Assembly: GCA_037178975.1 (NCBI GenBank)
Contig: JASJZH010000001.1
Span: forward strand, 4,820,501 to 4,884,500
DNA from: Oscheius tipulae
Lineage: Eukaryota > Nematoda > Chromadorea > Rhabditida > Rhabditidae
Direction of reading: 5' to 3'
DNA length: 64,000 nucleotides
In this document: positions 28,794 through 42,100 of the stretch, piece by piece
Layout: every line of letters starts with the position of its first letter
Position numbering within the stretch: the stretch's first letter is position 1
Translations under genes and position numbers: made by a program
Notes under the pieces: model-generated
The model's database searches: none
Seen by the model: the letters and a program-made list of their open reading frames with translations, nothing else
Told to the model about the DNA's origin: nothing

Positions 28794-30999
28794 CTAACTC
28801 TTGCCCCAGAACCAGCCTTTCATCATTCCGGAGATGCCGGACTGCTGATCTTGTTGTCCTTCAGGCTCCTTTTGACCGCCCTTTTCCTTCTTTGGCTGCG
28901 GCTTTGCGCCCTCATTGGCCCTTTCTAGACGGGCTTGAAGCTCGTCCATCGGCATCTGGACATGATTCAGAGCCAGATCGAAGAAAATGGGTTTGTTGGG
29001 CATCGGGGCGAAGGCGGGAGGACAACGAGTCACAGGGACGGGCTTCTTCTTGGCCAGAGTCGTCTCAATAGCAGAAATGCACCACTTTGAGCTAGTGTCC
29101 AGCAATGTCTGAACATGTTCTTGTCTAATGTCAAAACAAAAATCTACAGTCTTGCCGTCCAGTGCTTCACTGACTGCAACTTCTTGTCCGGCAGCAGCAT
29201 CCGAGAGCTGTTTCGCTCTGGCAGCCTCTCGGTCCTTCTCGATCATCTCCGAAAGCTGCTTGAGCTCATCAACAGACTCCTTGAAGTAGCTGCTACCTTG
29301 CAAGCTCTTAGCTGCCTTCTCAGCCTCGGTTTTTCGCTGTCCAGCCCTCTCGAACAGGGCGTAAGCTTCGGCAAACTTGCCCTGAGCAGCATAGGCCACC
29401 GCCATGTGATGGCATCTGAAAAGCACTTGTTTACAGTTCAATTTTGAAGATAGAGGGACCTGAAGGCACGATAGAAGGCAATCTTCCCATTGAAGGCATT
29501 CGTAAGATCAGTGTTGGCTTCACAGCCAGGAATCTCGATGACCTCTTTAAGATTTTCGATGACAGAGTCGTAGAGACGGAGCAGATCCTGCGGCTTCGCC
29601 TTCTTCTCGACTCTAGGATAAATATTTGGATTAAAAAAAAATCAAAAACTCACTTAGAATTTTCAATAATAGACAGATAACGGGCGGCTGTTCCGCTGAT
29701 CTTGAGGAAATCGAGGTAGGACTTGATAGTACGAAGAGCCTGAAGGAATTCTACAAGTCCAAACAAAAGAGGAAGAAAACTCACAGAGGCGTCGGCATTG
29801 GTAGAAGCCTTCCTACGAATGAGGTCGTTGACCTTCTCGATGGCATCTCTCGTGTCCATGAGCTGTTTCTCGTAGAGGGCCATTCTCTCCTTGGCATTCT
29901 GACATTGCTTCAGCTCTCCCTCTGTTTGGCTCCAGCCCTGTATGACCTGCTTAATTTTGTCGTCTTCGACAGTACTGCGCTCGCCTCCCCATTCCACGAC
30001 ACAGGCCGAATCCGTCGAAGCCTTGGCTCTCATCTCGGCAATCAGATGCTAAATATAATTTCTATAACTTGAAAGAAAGTAGCTACATCGAGCCCTTCTC
30101 CGCCTCCCAGCTGCAACCTCAGCGACATCAGCTCGCTCATCGAGGCGTCAGAAGAATCACTCGAATTGAACTCGCACAGTCTGATCTGCGGCTGGACTTC
30201 TCTGCATTTGCTCTTGTAGATATTGGCCAGACTGGTGTTCGGTGTCGCCTCGGCCAGTCCTTCGTACAGTTGACGGGCAGCCTAAATCAATTTTGTTCGA
30301 TGAAAAAAAAGAAGAAATACCTTGAGAGCTTCGGCAGCCTCTCTCCACTGACGCTGTTCGAAGCAACAGATTCCGAGAAGCCAGGCGGCGTAGGCCTGGG
30401 CCTCCAGCTTCGTAGGAGCATCGCAGCGTGAACTGTTGCGAACGAGAGCCTCGAGATTCTTGGCATGAACAACAGCTCTGAGAAACAGCGGTAAATATGT
30501 CGGAAAAATAAACACGGACCTCTTCAAGTTCATTCTCATCGAGTACTTTTTCCTCAGCTTGTCCGGATTGTCTTCTAGTGAAAGCTTGTCGTGCATAGCC
30601 TGGGACCACGATCGCTCAGCTTCGAAAATACCAATTAGCATCAATCTGAAAGATATTTCTTTGAAGATAAAGGAATAAAATCTCACTTCTCATCGTTGAA
30701 AAGCTCATCAGTGAGCCATTTCTTCTGGAACTTTGTCTTGTGACGAATCTTGCCCTTGTGCGAGTTTTGGAAGTTTGTCGTCTTGCGGATACGGTACAGC
30801 TTGGAGGCACAGTACGTTCTAAACGTGATGTTGGCCGAGTAATAGGGAGATCGAACCTGTAGCGATAGTAGTCTCCGTGACGAAGACCGTGCTGCTGCTG
30901 GGCATCCTTGACCAATTCGAGAATTCGAACTGTGGGGAACATTGGCAGCTCAACGGGTACCTCGGCGGCCGAAGCATCTGCCATCTCTACATCAGGCAT
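28794..30999 (-). CDS. SRP68: Signal recognition particle subunit SRP68
   Basis: ATG 30999 begins a short acidic leader. The RNA-binding N-domain follows, with L-E-L-V-K-D-A-Q-Q-Q-H-G-L-R-H-G-D-Y-Y-R-Y near 30900, an almost invariant SRP68 signature. About eight exons, each bounded by 35-60 nt introns, encode an all-helical repeat protein with H-A-K-N-L-E-A-L-V, Y-A-A-W-L-L-G-I-C-x-F-E near 30370, then I-K-S-Y-L-D-F-L-K-I. The C-terminus ends in a Lys/Glu-rich segment and G-M-M-K-G-W-F-W-G-K-S. SRP68 pairs with SRP72 on SRP RNA and is needed for signal-peptide targeting to the ER. The length of about 600 residues matches the family. Some ORFs on the plus strand here are shadows. Confidence 0.92.
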
Positions 31000-31672
31000 C
31001 TTTTTGGACGATTTACCTTGATATTAACTAATTTACTAAGAAAATGAGCTTGAAAAGGTTCTGCATGTGCACTGTGCAACAAAAAGATTTTATCGATTTA
31101 AGGTGCTTTCGACTAGTGTATACCAGCGAAATGAGTCGTTCTCCATTTATTTTTAGCATTTTTTGACTTTGAGAGAGAAAAAAAACATGCAGAAAGTAGA
31201 AGGGAAGCTGGGAACAGTAGTGAAAACTATGAGATTTCAGTGACCGGTGGCACTTTTACGGTGACAGAAAATTAAATACGCAATTGCGGGCCATTTTTCG
31301 ACCAGACGCCACTTGTCGGGCCTTATGATGCCGCGTGCTGCATGGTTTCTGTTCAGATTCAAACTTTCCCTTTGACTCGACGTAACTTTTTCCAGATTTA
31401 TTTGACAGAACTGAAGATAAATGACATCCCAATTGAAACCGGAAAGAGTTACGCGTATAGACCCTATAGTTTCGGTCCATTATCGATTTTATTGACGGTT
31501 CAGTGCTTGCCTAACTACTGACTTTTTTCAATGACCTCTTGCGATTTGATTTTTTCGCATCAACTCTCTATTGAAGAAACAGTACTGTGGATTAGGAGCT
31601 TTAGTGTAAGACGAGTCCACTTTCCTAGACCTCCTTTTTGCCTCTCTTCAGCAAAACAAACCGATTCCAGAA
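31000..31672. other. Divergent promoter region, SRP68 / FLYWCH gene
   Basis: About 670 nt between two divergent start codons. No credible coding region. A CCGATTCCAG acceptor lies two bases before the plus-strand ATG at 31673, so that mRNA may be trans-spliced or have a 5' UTR intron. Confidence 0.5.
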
Positions 31673-34378
31673 ATGGCAGATGACAATGTCATCTATCACG
31701 AGGAGGTGGTGGGTGAGTATCCGATCGAATACGAGGAATGGGATGGCACAGTCGCTCACGAGGTCACGGTAGAAGACGTGAGTTCTTTCTGGAGTTATTG
31801 AGAAAACTGGCGGAGTTCAGGGCGACGAGTACATTCAAGTGGAAGAGCTGGACGACGGGCAGCAGCGTTACATAGAAATTCCACATGGTTTGTCTCAATG
31901 GACAAGTTAATATAGATATTTAGGAGCAATCTACGAGCAGCATCATTTGCAACACATTCAGTCCGAACATTTACCCGAGAGCGAATTGCTTCACACGAGA
32001 CCGGATGGCTCGCCACTGTTCACAATTCCCTTACAGGACTTGATGAGCAAACAGATCGACGTTCCTACTCAGCCACCAAGATCCCACACTATCGTCTGTT
32101 TTAGTAAAATGTGCCAGACTCAACTCGTCTTCGACGGGTATCTCTACACTCTCACTACGCAGGTGATTCTTTTTGCCAGCTGTAAACTGTTTACTTTCAG
32201 TTGAACCAAATGGCCTACAACATCTGGAGATGTGTGAACGAGAACTGTACGGGAGCAGTAAGAACTTCTCCGAATTTCGCCTCTGTGAAACTTCGAGCCG
32301 ATCACGATCAGCGTTGTGAGCCCGATGAAAACCAACTCCGCATTCGGGTCGCCGTCTACGATCTGAATCTCCTTTGTGAGTTCATGGACTGCGAGATGGG
32401 ACAGCTCTACGATAACTATGGTAAGGCGCATCTTCGGTAACAGGCAAAGGTTATTTAGTGCGAAAGTTGAGGAATGAACAGCCAGATCTTGGTAGCGCCT
32501 TCTTGGACTTTGAACTCCTTCAGCCAATGATGGAACATCATCGACTCGAAATGGTAATTCTAAAATACGTAAAAAAAAATAAGTACCAATTTCAGCCCTT
32601 CCGAAAAAGGTTTGAAGCGAGAAAGGCAATCCAACAGCGTCGAAGAGAGGGTCTTATCATCGAGAAGAGCAAATTCAAACGAACCAAACCTTTTCCACCG
32701 GTAGTTTCTCTCTCTAAAACTTACTTTGAATACCCTATAGTCAATATGTACCGAATGCAACATGGAATTCCCATCGGGAGACTTGGCTCCCTCGCAGGAT
32801 CTCCTCATCCAGCACTTGACCTACCAGCACGAAAGACCGTTGGTCATTGAACGTTACACATTCCCGGAGCCGAATCTTTTCGAGGTTAGTGCCTGTTTGA
32901 CCGAATTATCCATTGAATAGGCCTGGATCCGAGAACTGTCACAACACAGTCGCTACCGTCTGAGAAAGGTCGGACTCTATGATGAGCACATGTACTACCT
33001 CTGCTGTTCCGATGACCGTCAGCAGCGTTGTAACCATGGTCGTGGATCCATCATTCATACTCAGTGCTCCGCGTTCATTAGAGTGCACGACTGGAGGGTA
33101 AGAGACAGTTATTAACTAATCAAATTTTAATTTTTAGTACATTCTGCGTCGCGAGATCAAGCAGGTGATAGTGGACTACTGTTTGGACCACTGCTTCCAT
33201 TCGGGAGACAGTCCAATGCCCGACACTTATCGTCAACCGATCTACGACTACTACTCACCCGAAGTTTTCATGAAAGAGATGGAGGCGAAAAAGGCGAGAA
33301 CTCAGAAGATGCTTCAATCGGCTCCGTCCAGTATTCGAAGCGTGCGAAGACTCTTGAACCAACCCAACACTGTCTTTCATCCGAATGTCAATTCTCAAGA
33401 GGAGGTCTACATTATGGATCAGGGCTATCGTAAGTTGGATTTGTTTGAAAGGATAGCCGACTTTTCAGAAGAAATGGAGGGACAAGAATGGGTTCCCGAG
33501 GAACAGTTCCAGCAGCAACAGATTGAGCAACAACCAGCTGCTGATCGACAGTCGGTTCCTGTCCCACAACTGCCACAGAACAGAGTCACTTTTAACCTGA
33601 TGAAAAAGGAAGTTCCGCTCTTGAGAGAGGATCAGAGAAACTCCGTAGGATCTTTTTTAAATCCCTTGTAAGTGTTTCATTTCCAGAGCAATCATGTGAC
33701 CGTCCGTCAGAACTTCGACGACAGGGCCACCTTCGAATCTGTTCTTCAACTTGAGCTCCAATGCGATGTCAGTTTGACCTCACTTATGAAACCAATCCCA
33801 TTTTAGAACCTTAAGCAGAGAATGCAACAGTGCCGTCGGCCCGAAGTGGCTAGACGCTATCTACAAAGACTGACGGGAATTCTGGAAGACGTCTTGGCCG
33901 ATCCTCACTGCTCGCCAAAAAGCAACGGAGCTGTCCAAGAGGAAGTTGTTTTGGAGGAGGCTCCTGGCCCGTCACGAGCTGCTCCAAGGTTCACAACTGT
34001 CCGTCCAGCTGCAAGACAACAGACGGCGCAGACCCCACCAATCCGAGAGGCAATGTTTCTTCAAAGAAGCGAGAACGGTCAGATGGTTGTGGTGAAAAGA
34101 CCCATCAAGAAGGTGAGCCCGACTGTGAGAATCAGCTGAAAAAGTTTCAGGCTGCTCGTAGAACTGTACAAGTCGTGACTGGGCAAGAGTCAGTAGTCCA
34201 GCCATTGCAACCGGGACAAGACAGACAAGTTCAACCAGTCCGAAGAGTGGTTCAACCTGTCCAACAAAAGTCAATAATGAGACAAGAACCGAGAAACGAA
34301 ATGCCGGCGAATTTCCTGGAACCGGAGAGGAAAAGTAACAGAATACGACGCGCTCCTCACAGACCTGGAGCAGAATAA
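31673..34378 (+). CDS. FLYWCH zinc-finger transcription factor (PEB-1/FLH-like)
   Basis: About twelve exons from ATG 31673 to TAA 34376-34378. The N-terminus is acidic (D/E-rich). Near 32090-32310 is a FLYWCH domain: L-V-F-D-G-Y-L-Y-T-L, then Y-N-I-W-R-C-V-N-E-N-C-T-G-A-V-R-T and a terminal H-D-Q-R-C, with the F/L-x-x-G-Y-x-Y, W-R-C, C and H spacing of the family. A C-x2-C-x17-H-x4-H zinc finger follows in the 32742-32880 exon. A further Cys/His-rich segment near 32990-33100 includes Y-L-C-C-S-D-D-R and C-S-A-F-I-R-V-H-D-W, a second FLYWCH-like module. The C-terminal third is Gln- and Arg-rich and probably disordered. FLYWCH factors such as PEB-1 and FLH-1 to 3 regulate pharyngeal genes or embryonic microRNAs in C. 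elegans. Which orthologue this is cannot be settled here. The TAA overlaps AATAAA. Confidence 0.75.
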
Positions 34379-34434
34379 ACTGCTCATCACGATCTCTTAT
34401 ACAATAACCTGATTGTATGTAGCATAAACCGCTT

Positions 34435-35725
34435 TTATTGAACGTGACGAGCTTGAAGAGCTAGTAGCTTTCTTTTCATCAAAAGCCTAGCAACGACCTT
34501 CTTTCTGTACTCTTCCCTGCTGATATTTTCGGACACCTCTTCCTCCTTCTGTTCTGTCACTTGGGGTTTGAAGCTTGACTTCGGAGGCGGAGCTCGTTGT
34601 TCGCCGTTCTGGTTACGTTGTCCGGATGGCGGAGGACATGGACAATAGTGAGCATCATCACCCGGATGCCCAGGTCCGCCAGGCTGAAAATTAAAGCTAG
34701 AAGGTCGAGGGAAATTAACAAACATATCCTGGCTGTCCAGGCTGTCCGTCTCTTCCTGGATTTCCTGGCCGTCCGATTGGGCCAGGCTGTCCCGGCATCC
34801 CCGGCGGTACATATCCTGGAGTCTGTCCAGGCAACCCCATCTCTCCCGGAGGTCCTCTTGGTCCTCTCCCTCCTGGCACTCCGATTTGACAGACGGCTTC
34901 CTGACCGGGAAGTCCAGCTCCTCCGGGCATTCCTGGCTCTCCAGGCATTCCTGGATCGCCCTCAGGCCCTGGAGGACCAGGGAGACCACCACCAACTGGG
35001 TAGGCGTTCTCTCCAGGTTGTCCTGGGGGGCCCATTTCGCCGGGAAAACCTTCGATACCGGGTGGACCAGGAGGGCCAATTGGGCACTGAATACATCCCG
35101 GTGAGCTTTGCTCGTAAGTAGCAATCAGAGCTACTCCACTGGCTCCAGGATGGCCACGTTCTCCGGGTAGACCCATTTCACCTGAGCACCAACTAATCCT
35201 CGAGAGCCAATTAACTAACCTGGTGCACCAACTTGGCCAGGGGGACCGGGAGGGCCTGGAGGGCATCGAGACGGCTGTGCACCGCAATCTGAAATATTTT
35301 GCCGGTTCGTCGAGAGATCCAAAACGTACTACATTGTCCTCCCGGACTATTACCATAACTCATTCTTGTGTGTCTCCCGGCCTCGTTTTCACTAAAATTT
35401 ATACCGTTAGCAATAAAACTGACTAACTGAGATCTTACCCTTGTTCCTCCTTGAAGAACCGTCTCTCAAAAGCTCTACCTCTGCCAGAACTTCTTTTCTC
35501 CCTCTGGATCAGGGTCATTTCACCCCAGGCCTCTTTCTCGTAGTACTGGAATTCGTTACAAACCACTGAAATCATTCTCACCTTCCATTCCTCCAAACTT
35601 TTCAGAGAGTCATGGTGGAAATCTCTCAAATCGGCAGCAGTGTACAATAAGATTCCAATGGCAGTGAGAAGAACAAGAAACAATCCGCTCAGAGCAACCT
35701 TGAGTGGCAGCGACATAGACGGCAA
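34435..35725 (-). CDS. Cuticle collagen
   Basis: ATG 35725 leads to an N-terminal membrane/signal segment ([16 protein letters not shown]). After it come the cuticle-collagen N-domain and a subtilisin/furin cleavage site (R-E-K-R near 35490). Then follow Gly-X-Y blocks separated by short interruptions with cysteines: C-P-P-G-P-P-G near 35265, C-I-Q-C-P-I-G near 35085 and a V-C-Q-I-G break near 34885. The main block (about 35080-34720) has dense P-P-G and P-G triplets. The C-terminal non-collagen region contains C-P-C-P-P-P and an unusually long charged tail rich in Glu, Lys and Arg. Four to five short introns interrupt it, more than in most C. elegans col genes. Cuticle collagens are secreted by the epidermis, processed, and crosslinked into the exoskeleton. 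Confidence 0.9.
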
Positions 35726-35927
35726 CTGGTAGCGAGACGAGAGGAGGAGGAACTAGTGTTCTCAAGTACAGAAAAAGAAGCGCCAATTCGGGATGAGAAG
35801 GGCTATTATTGGTCTTGTCTCGGCCTTGAGGGAAGAGGGGGAAAGTGGGATGATGACAGGGGGAAAGTAGTAGACTTATAAGAGATGAGCAAAGAATTTA
35901 ATTGCCTAGGACATGACAAAAATGAGA

Positions 35928-38900
35928 TCATTTGCGACGGAGACGGGTAAGAAGCGGCTCGAGAAGAGAAGCCATGCACGGGATTATGAGGAGGCCATGG
36001 ACAACGCACAGGGCCATGCAGAGAATCATCGTTTTTACAAAGACCTGAAACATGGTATTGTTTGTTTATCGAATTTCAAACTCACATGGGACATGTAGAT
36101 TTGTACGAACTTAAGAGCGAGAACACAAAGACTCGTAGAGAGTGAGGCTTGAATCGCGGGGAAACCGACTGAGGACAAGCACTGTCGAAGTCTCTCCCTA
36201 ACATCGAGTGTCCTGTCGGCAGTGTGGTAGTGGTAGGAGACATGGGCTGGGATGTCCACAGAGAAACCGATAGAAATGATTAGAGCAGCCATGACAATAG
36301 GATCCAAGTCGGTTCCTGTGAGAGACAGGAGACCAAGAATTCCAGTCATCACCGAAGCAATGACTATCGTGACAGAGATTACGGAGAAGCAGTCCCACAT
36401 GAAGACGAGACAGATCAGAGACATGCAACAGAGAGTCGCCACAGCTGCCTGGAGTTCTCATTGTTCCAAGTACTAAAGTAAAAATCTACCTGCCATGTAT
36501 CCGTAGGCATGTTGTCGATCAAATCACAGTAGATTCCATCGTCGGAAAAGACGGAAATATTGAATATGGGACTGTACTTATCGACGACAGCTCGCCATCT
36601 CTTCAGAGCATTGTCTCTCTCGACCCAGTCCTTCAGCTCTTCTCCCTTGTAGGCAGTGGTTAAAAAGAATTTGTCCAGATGAACAGGTCCTGTCTTATTC
36701 TTGTGAGACAGACGGACGAATCCTCTCCAGAATTCGTATTCTGGCCATTGGATGAAGTTTTCGAGGTCGGACGGGTGGAGAACTGCTGTGGAATTGGAGC
36801 CCAAAAGTGCAGTGGCTTCATCCTCCTCATTCTCTTCTTCAGCTTTTGTTTTCTCGTACTCGAGAAAATCTCTGAAATGGGAGATTTACATTGCAAAATC
36901 CTCAGGTTTTGTGTTTCTCCTTATATCCCAAAACCAACCTCATGAAATAGTTTGAACTTTGTGCTCCCCAGGCTCCAGGCAGACTCTCCATCTCTTGCAC
37001 AAATGCGTTCATCAAGTTCAGTCTGTCAGGATTCGACAAATCTCCGGGATTGTTCACGAATAGCGTGGCCAAAGTGAAGTGGGGAATCACGTACTCCACC
37101 CTCAGATTGTCCATCTAAATTCTAAACTTTTTCTCGATTTAATGCCAAGCTACCTCAATGAGAGAAGAGTCAGCAGCGAATAGTTTCTTAGGCGTCAAAT
37201 TGATTGGCATTTGGGTGATTCCCATTATGGCGAACCCGATGAAGATTGCCCAAAGAAGAAGAACGAGAAGATCGAAGATTTTGTTGCAGATAATATTCAG
37301 GTAGAAGTCGAGACAGTTTCCTCCACAGCCGTTGATCTTTTCTTGGAAGCTTTGCCCCTACATAAGACATTTGTATGTTAAAAGAGTAACCTACAGTAGT
37401 CGAAGAGTCGATACTCTTGTCATCATCTCCACCACAGCAGATCCTCAAAGTGAACGTCTTCTGTTTTTCGTTTTCAATCTCGAAGTGACCGGCAACGACC
37501 ATGACTGCCGAGTAGAAGGTGATCTGGTAGATAAAGTCGACGAAGATGCAGGCCATGTTTCCATAGGCCAACAGTGTGCATTCTGGATTTCCAGTGAATG
37601 TTCCAACAGTATCGGCCAGAATATTTGTCAGGGCGGAAATCATAATAGCTGGACCGGTGTCAGCCAGAACTTCGGCTAGACGAGAAGCAGCGCAGTCATC
37701 TTTGACCGGGTTTTGCCTGAACATAATTTCTTGCCCGTAGTAAAGTAATACTAACTTTCTGTGCTGAGTGACTCTCTGCCAGGCATGGTTCATCAGATAG
37801 GCATCGTCGACTCCAATGGCCAAGACCAAGAAAGGAGTGACACAGAGGATTGAAGCGAATCGGACTCCCATGAAGAAAAGCGTCCCGAGGGCAGTTCCGC
37901 AGGCCATGAAGGGGCAGATACAGGCCACAATAGCCAAAGAGAGCTTGTGGATGCTCATCTGTCCCATATAGAGAGCAGACAGCGTCGTGGTGATTGAACT
38001 GACCACTGCCATGATCCCAAATCCGACAATGAGGAAGGGAAGCATGGACATGCCAGCTCTGACTACCTCAGTCTCTACATAGGTTGTCGAAAGAGTCAGA
38101 ATGCGGACAGAATCCGACACAAACTCTCTGAAGTTTTTGGTTTACGGTACAGAGGAAATCATACTTTTCGAAGTAGTTGGTGACACTCATCTCAAAATCC
38201 TTGATCTGCTGGGTAGTCCAACTTGGCTTTCTCTCGGCACGAAAATGAATGGCCAGCATCTGAAAATATATTTTGGTTTTCATCTTTGAAAGAGAAAGTT
38301 CATATTCAAGAACAAGGGAATACCTTGGCGCTCTTCATGTTGGTGATCCCCTCCGTCTCGTTACTCAGTTCAAGACCGAAGAAACTCGGTTGAATATTGA
38401 TCTTTCTGTCGTAAATGGTCGAGACAGGATACTGCAGAACCATTCTGTCGTTCAGAGAGCTCCCGTTCGCCGTCAAATTCCTCTGCAGCATAAGAGCGTC
38501 CTACAGTTGTTTTGCACTGTGAAGAAGCTCAACTCACAGTGAACATGACGAAAGGATCGTTGATCTGACAGAAACTGTAACAAAACTCCTGGTATGTCTC
38601 GTTCTTTCCGCTGTCCTTGTCGTACATCGTAAAGTTGTGTGTGAGGAGGAATTCAACCTGAATTGCAGTTTGTATTCTGTAATTTTTGAATGCTGTTTGC
38701 ACTTTGAAGGAACAACAATTAGGAGGATACTGACCCGTCTCGCTTCCAGCAAAACGTCATTATCCAGGGCATCTTTCCCATTCAGTGGTAAGACCAAGGT
38801 GAAAATGGAGATTCCATTTCCGAAGAACTCATTCGTGACAGCTAGCTCGTCTCTCGCCCTGGCTCCATAGGGTGTCCAGCCTTGGATGTCATTCTCATTC

Positions 38901-39186
38901 CTAAACATTTCATTGACTCCCATGGAATAGCATGAACATACGGTGTGGTGATGATTTTAGCTGTTCCAATTAGGGTGATAATAGTACAAATGACAATAAT
39001 GGCAACTGGATGAGCGGCTATGAAATAGGCCCATCTTTTGTAGAAGTTGTTGATCAGTCGGACGAGACGGGTCTCCCCGGGATCTGAAAAGGTCATGGTC
39101 TGGAAAAACGGACGAAAAAATTCAAATGGGTGGGGCTGATTGATGGTGGCGAACTGACCTGTCGTCGCTTCCGGTGAGCTGGTCAT
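35928..39186 (-). CDS. Patched-related (PTR) protein with sterol-sensing domain
   Basis: ATG 39186 to TGA 35928-35930 through about twelve short introns. The order is a cytosolic N-terminus; a first membrane span (P-V-A-I-I-V-I-C-T-I-I near 38990); a large lumenal loop with Cys and N-glycosylation sites; then a sterol-sensing domain of five spans (about 38070-37500) including A-I-G-V-D-D-A-Y-L-M near 37820, the GxxxDD motif of RND proton channels. A second loop follows, and a second bundle of spans (36440-35940) with I-S-I-G-F-S-V-D-I-P-A-H-V-S-Y-H-Y, the second GxxxD site. This two-fold RND/Patched architecture with about 12 spans and 950 residues defines nematode PTR proteins, which act in moulting, osmoregulation and epidermal traffic. 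It lies beside a cuticle collagen. The last exon ends in a short basic tail. Confidence 0.88.
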
Positions 39187-42100
39187 TGAAGCTTATTCTT
39201 GTAGCTTTTTGAGCTGCAGGACAGATGTTGGAATGCTTGTGGAGATCCTGTAAATAAAAAGAAATGATTCGGTCCAGACAAGGTGAGAGACGAGAATTTG
39301 ATTATCAATTCGATGACGTGGGGCCTGAGGTACAACACTTTTCACCCCGTGTAAGTACAGTAGTCGAGAAATCGAAACGAGCGGAAAACCATGACAGTTG
39401 TAAAAAGCACGAACTATAAAAACTCGAATCTTCCTCGCTGATAGCAAAATTTGCATAGAAATGACCTGTTTGTGTCATCTTTCGACGAGAAAACTTGTCC
39501 TTGGGAAGGGTGAGGGTGGGGAGGGAAAATGTTACTTTTCTGTCAGTCAGACCCAGAAACTTCGGCAAATTCCAAGTCAAAACATTAGGTCAACGACTCT
39601 GTTTGTGTCAATAGACTGTGGCCTAACAAGTGACGCTAAAGGTTCAAACTTTATGGGTGAAATTCTGAACACTTTTTTCGAGGGAAGGTCGACCTTATAC
39701 GTCTTTCCGTCTCCCATTTGAGTCCTCTATGTTAAATGACCCTCAACGCATGCTCTGGTCTTGGGAGACGATTTTCGCAGCTAGATCACAAATGTGGTAA
39801 GAACTGGTAAGCGCATCTAACATCCATCTTGATAGTCGCTTAAAACTGGGACAACTCGGATCTTTTGTTTTCTGTAGACGCCGGGAACTGATAGTTCCTG
39901 TGACGTAGAGGTTTGGTAGAAAGGGTAGGTAGCAAACAGAATGGTACTGGACAGAGCTTTGAAGCAAAACAATCAAGTCGTGGTGAGACAGGGTCGAACC
40001 CAGGGGTTGAGAAAAAGAGAAAAGGCGGTCTTTGTCGTCGCTGTCTCTAGTTGTGGCTAACCAAGGCCATCGGACCACCTAGCGCTTTCGCCTACTCTCT
40101 AGCTCACTGTTAATGAGAAAACGGAGTTGTGATATCAATTTCGTTACTGCTGCCATAACAAGAGACCGTGAGGATTGCATGACTGGTATGCATTCAGAAG
40201 GGTAGAATCTCTGACGATGAGACAGTAAGGGTCCTGAAATAATGGAGGAAGAAAACAGCATCTTCGTATTGACCGACAGTCAAAATACTAAAAAGGTGTG
40301 AAAGATGGCAATCAACAGCTGCCATCTGAAAGATGGTAGCCTGATAAGTTGAAGCACAAGACCTTGTTGTTCGACGAGGTCAAGAACTAAAACAGACATT
40401 GCTTGATACAGTGAAACACTTGCCAAAAGGCTAATCAACATCAGGATAGAAAACGTCGGTGCCAGAGGAAGGAAGAAACAGGCCCCTTAAGACTGAACTC
40501 TCTTTCCGCATTTTACGATTGCCAATTGAGAAAGGGAGCGACAGACTGTCCTCAATCAGAGTTTGGTCGACCGCTCGAGAATGAACAACTTCTGGGAGTA
40601 GGCCGAAATTTGAGGGAGGGAATGGTTGACCGGCTTATAGACTTATAGACTAAAGGGATGTCTTCGTGTTCTGAACAGAGAGTGTTCTCGACTAGAATTC
40701 GGCCAACTTTCTCACAGAACAAAATTATCTAACTAACAAATCGTGACGAACAATCGACGTCACAGGTGGCGCGGAATGTTCGAGTAAATTTACTGCTGTT
40801 TAGATGGCAGAGTACGATGAAAATAGGTGAACTTTCACGACAAACAAGCACTGTTTCCATTATAACTTTTCTTCTGAAACTGGAAAGCACAAATTCGAGC
40901 CAGCATGCAACCGATTTTCGTTGCAGACCGTACGGCCTTCATCATAAATCATCGAACGGAAGCCTTGGATGCCGAAATCTCTCGACTGATGAGGTCATCA
41001 AAGTCATTGGTGGGATAGCCCCGACGACTTTTTGCTTTAGATTGCTGTCAATTCAGCCAACACGTCTAGTCGAGGAATTCTCTTACACTCTGACTCGCGG
41101 TCACAAACAACTGTGGCACTATCACGACGTTGCGTCATCAAATTGCCACTGAACGGGTCGAGGGTCGCTCCACCCGCGTGCAGGCTATTTACTCCAGCTG
41201 GAACTGTATTTGATAAAGAAAGGGTCAACGCTGCCAATTCATCTTCTTTTTAGAAGGGGACAACGCAACACCTCGACTGACAATGTGTTTCGAATGGTAA
41301 GGCAGTTGCTGTCTTACAACTCTTTTTGCCTACGGAAGCAAGTAATGGAAGAGAGGGGAAGAACAAGTTCTTGATAGAAAGTTGCTCTCCATATTAAGTC
41401 AACTGCAAGACGTTTGTAGGTTGTTGACACGGAGAAAAGTTGTGGTCAGACGGGAAATACCAGAATTCTACGACTTTGTGGAAAAAGAACTGCAACTTTC
41501 AAACCAGTCTTTCAAAGTTTTCCTCAAACGTTGATCTCGAAATGCTGTTACCCTTGCTTACTGATAGAATGACTCAGCTTTATTGTTGTCTCCATACCCT
41601 CTGGCCAACCTTTTGTTACAGCGAACAAGACGAAATAGCAATTGTTTTCGTTGAAGCATGCTATTAAGTTCTTAGGGGGATCAAAAGACTCGATGGGAAA
41701 TGGTCATAGAACCTCCTTAGCCAGAATAAAAAGAGACTGACTTGTAATTACAGGCATCTGTTGTTTGAATTGTCGCAGGCAACCTCCTCAGGAAATCATC
41801 GGATAGCCAAGCAGAAGCAGACATGTGCAAAGTAAGTTCCATTGGTAGAGGCTCCGGGAACTAACTTACCTTTGGAGAACTCGAGGTAGCAACTGTTTGG
41901 GAAGCAAGTCCTGACAAGTTAAACATAAGATGGACTGGAATAGAATCTACTTTTCCAGATGATTGGAGGTAGCCTGGGAAGGTGCTTCACCAGTAGCGTC
42001 TATTTTCTTCACTTGACGACCATGCTATTTGCCTGCAGACAGCCAAGCTCCATAGGTGAGCCTTCGCTTTGACAGCTCAACTCCCGGATGGTTTCAACGT

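Noticed and set aside
34597-35121. Plus-strand 174-codon ORF across the collagen
   Set aside because: It mirrors the Gly-Pro triplet repeats; the minus-strand Gly-X-Y frame is the coding one.
39985-40082. Functional tRNA gene
   Set aside because: A and B boxes are present, but the acceptor and T stems do not pair and no anticodon arm forms.
40766-41152. 128-codon plus-strand ORF in the gene-poor gap
   Set aside because: Irregular composition, no domain, no splice signals, and not continued by neighbouring frames.
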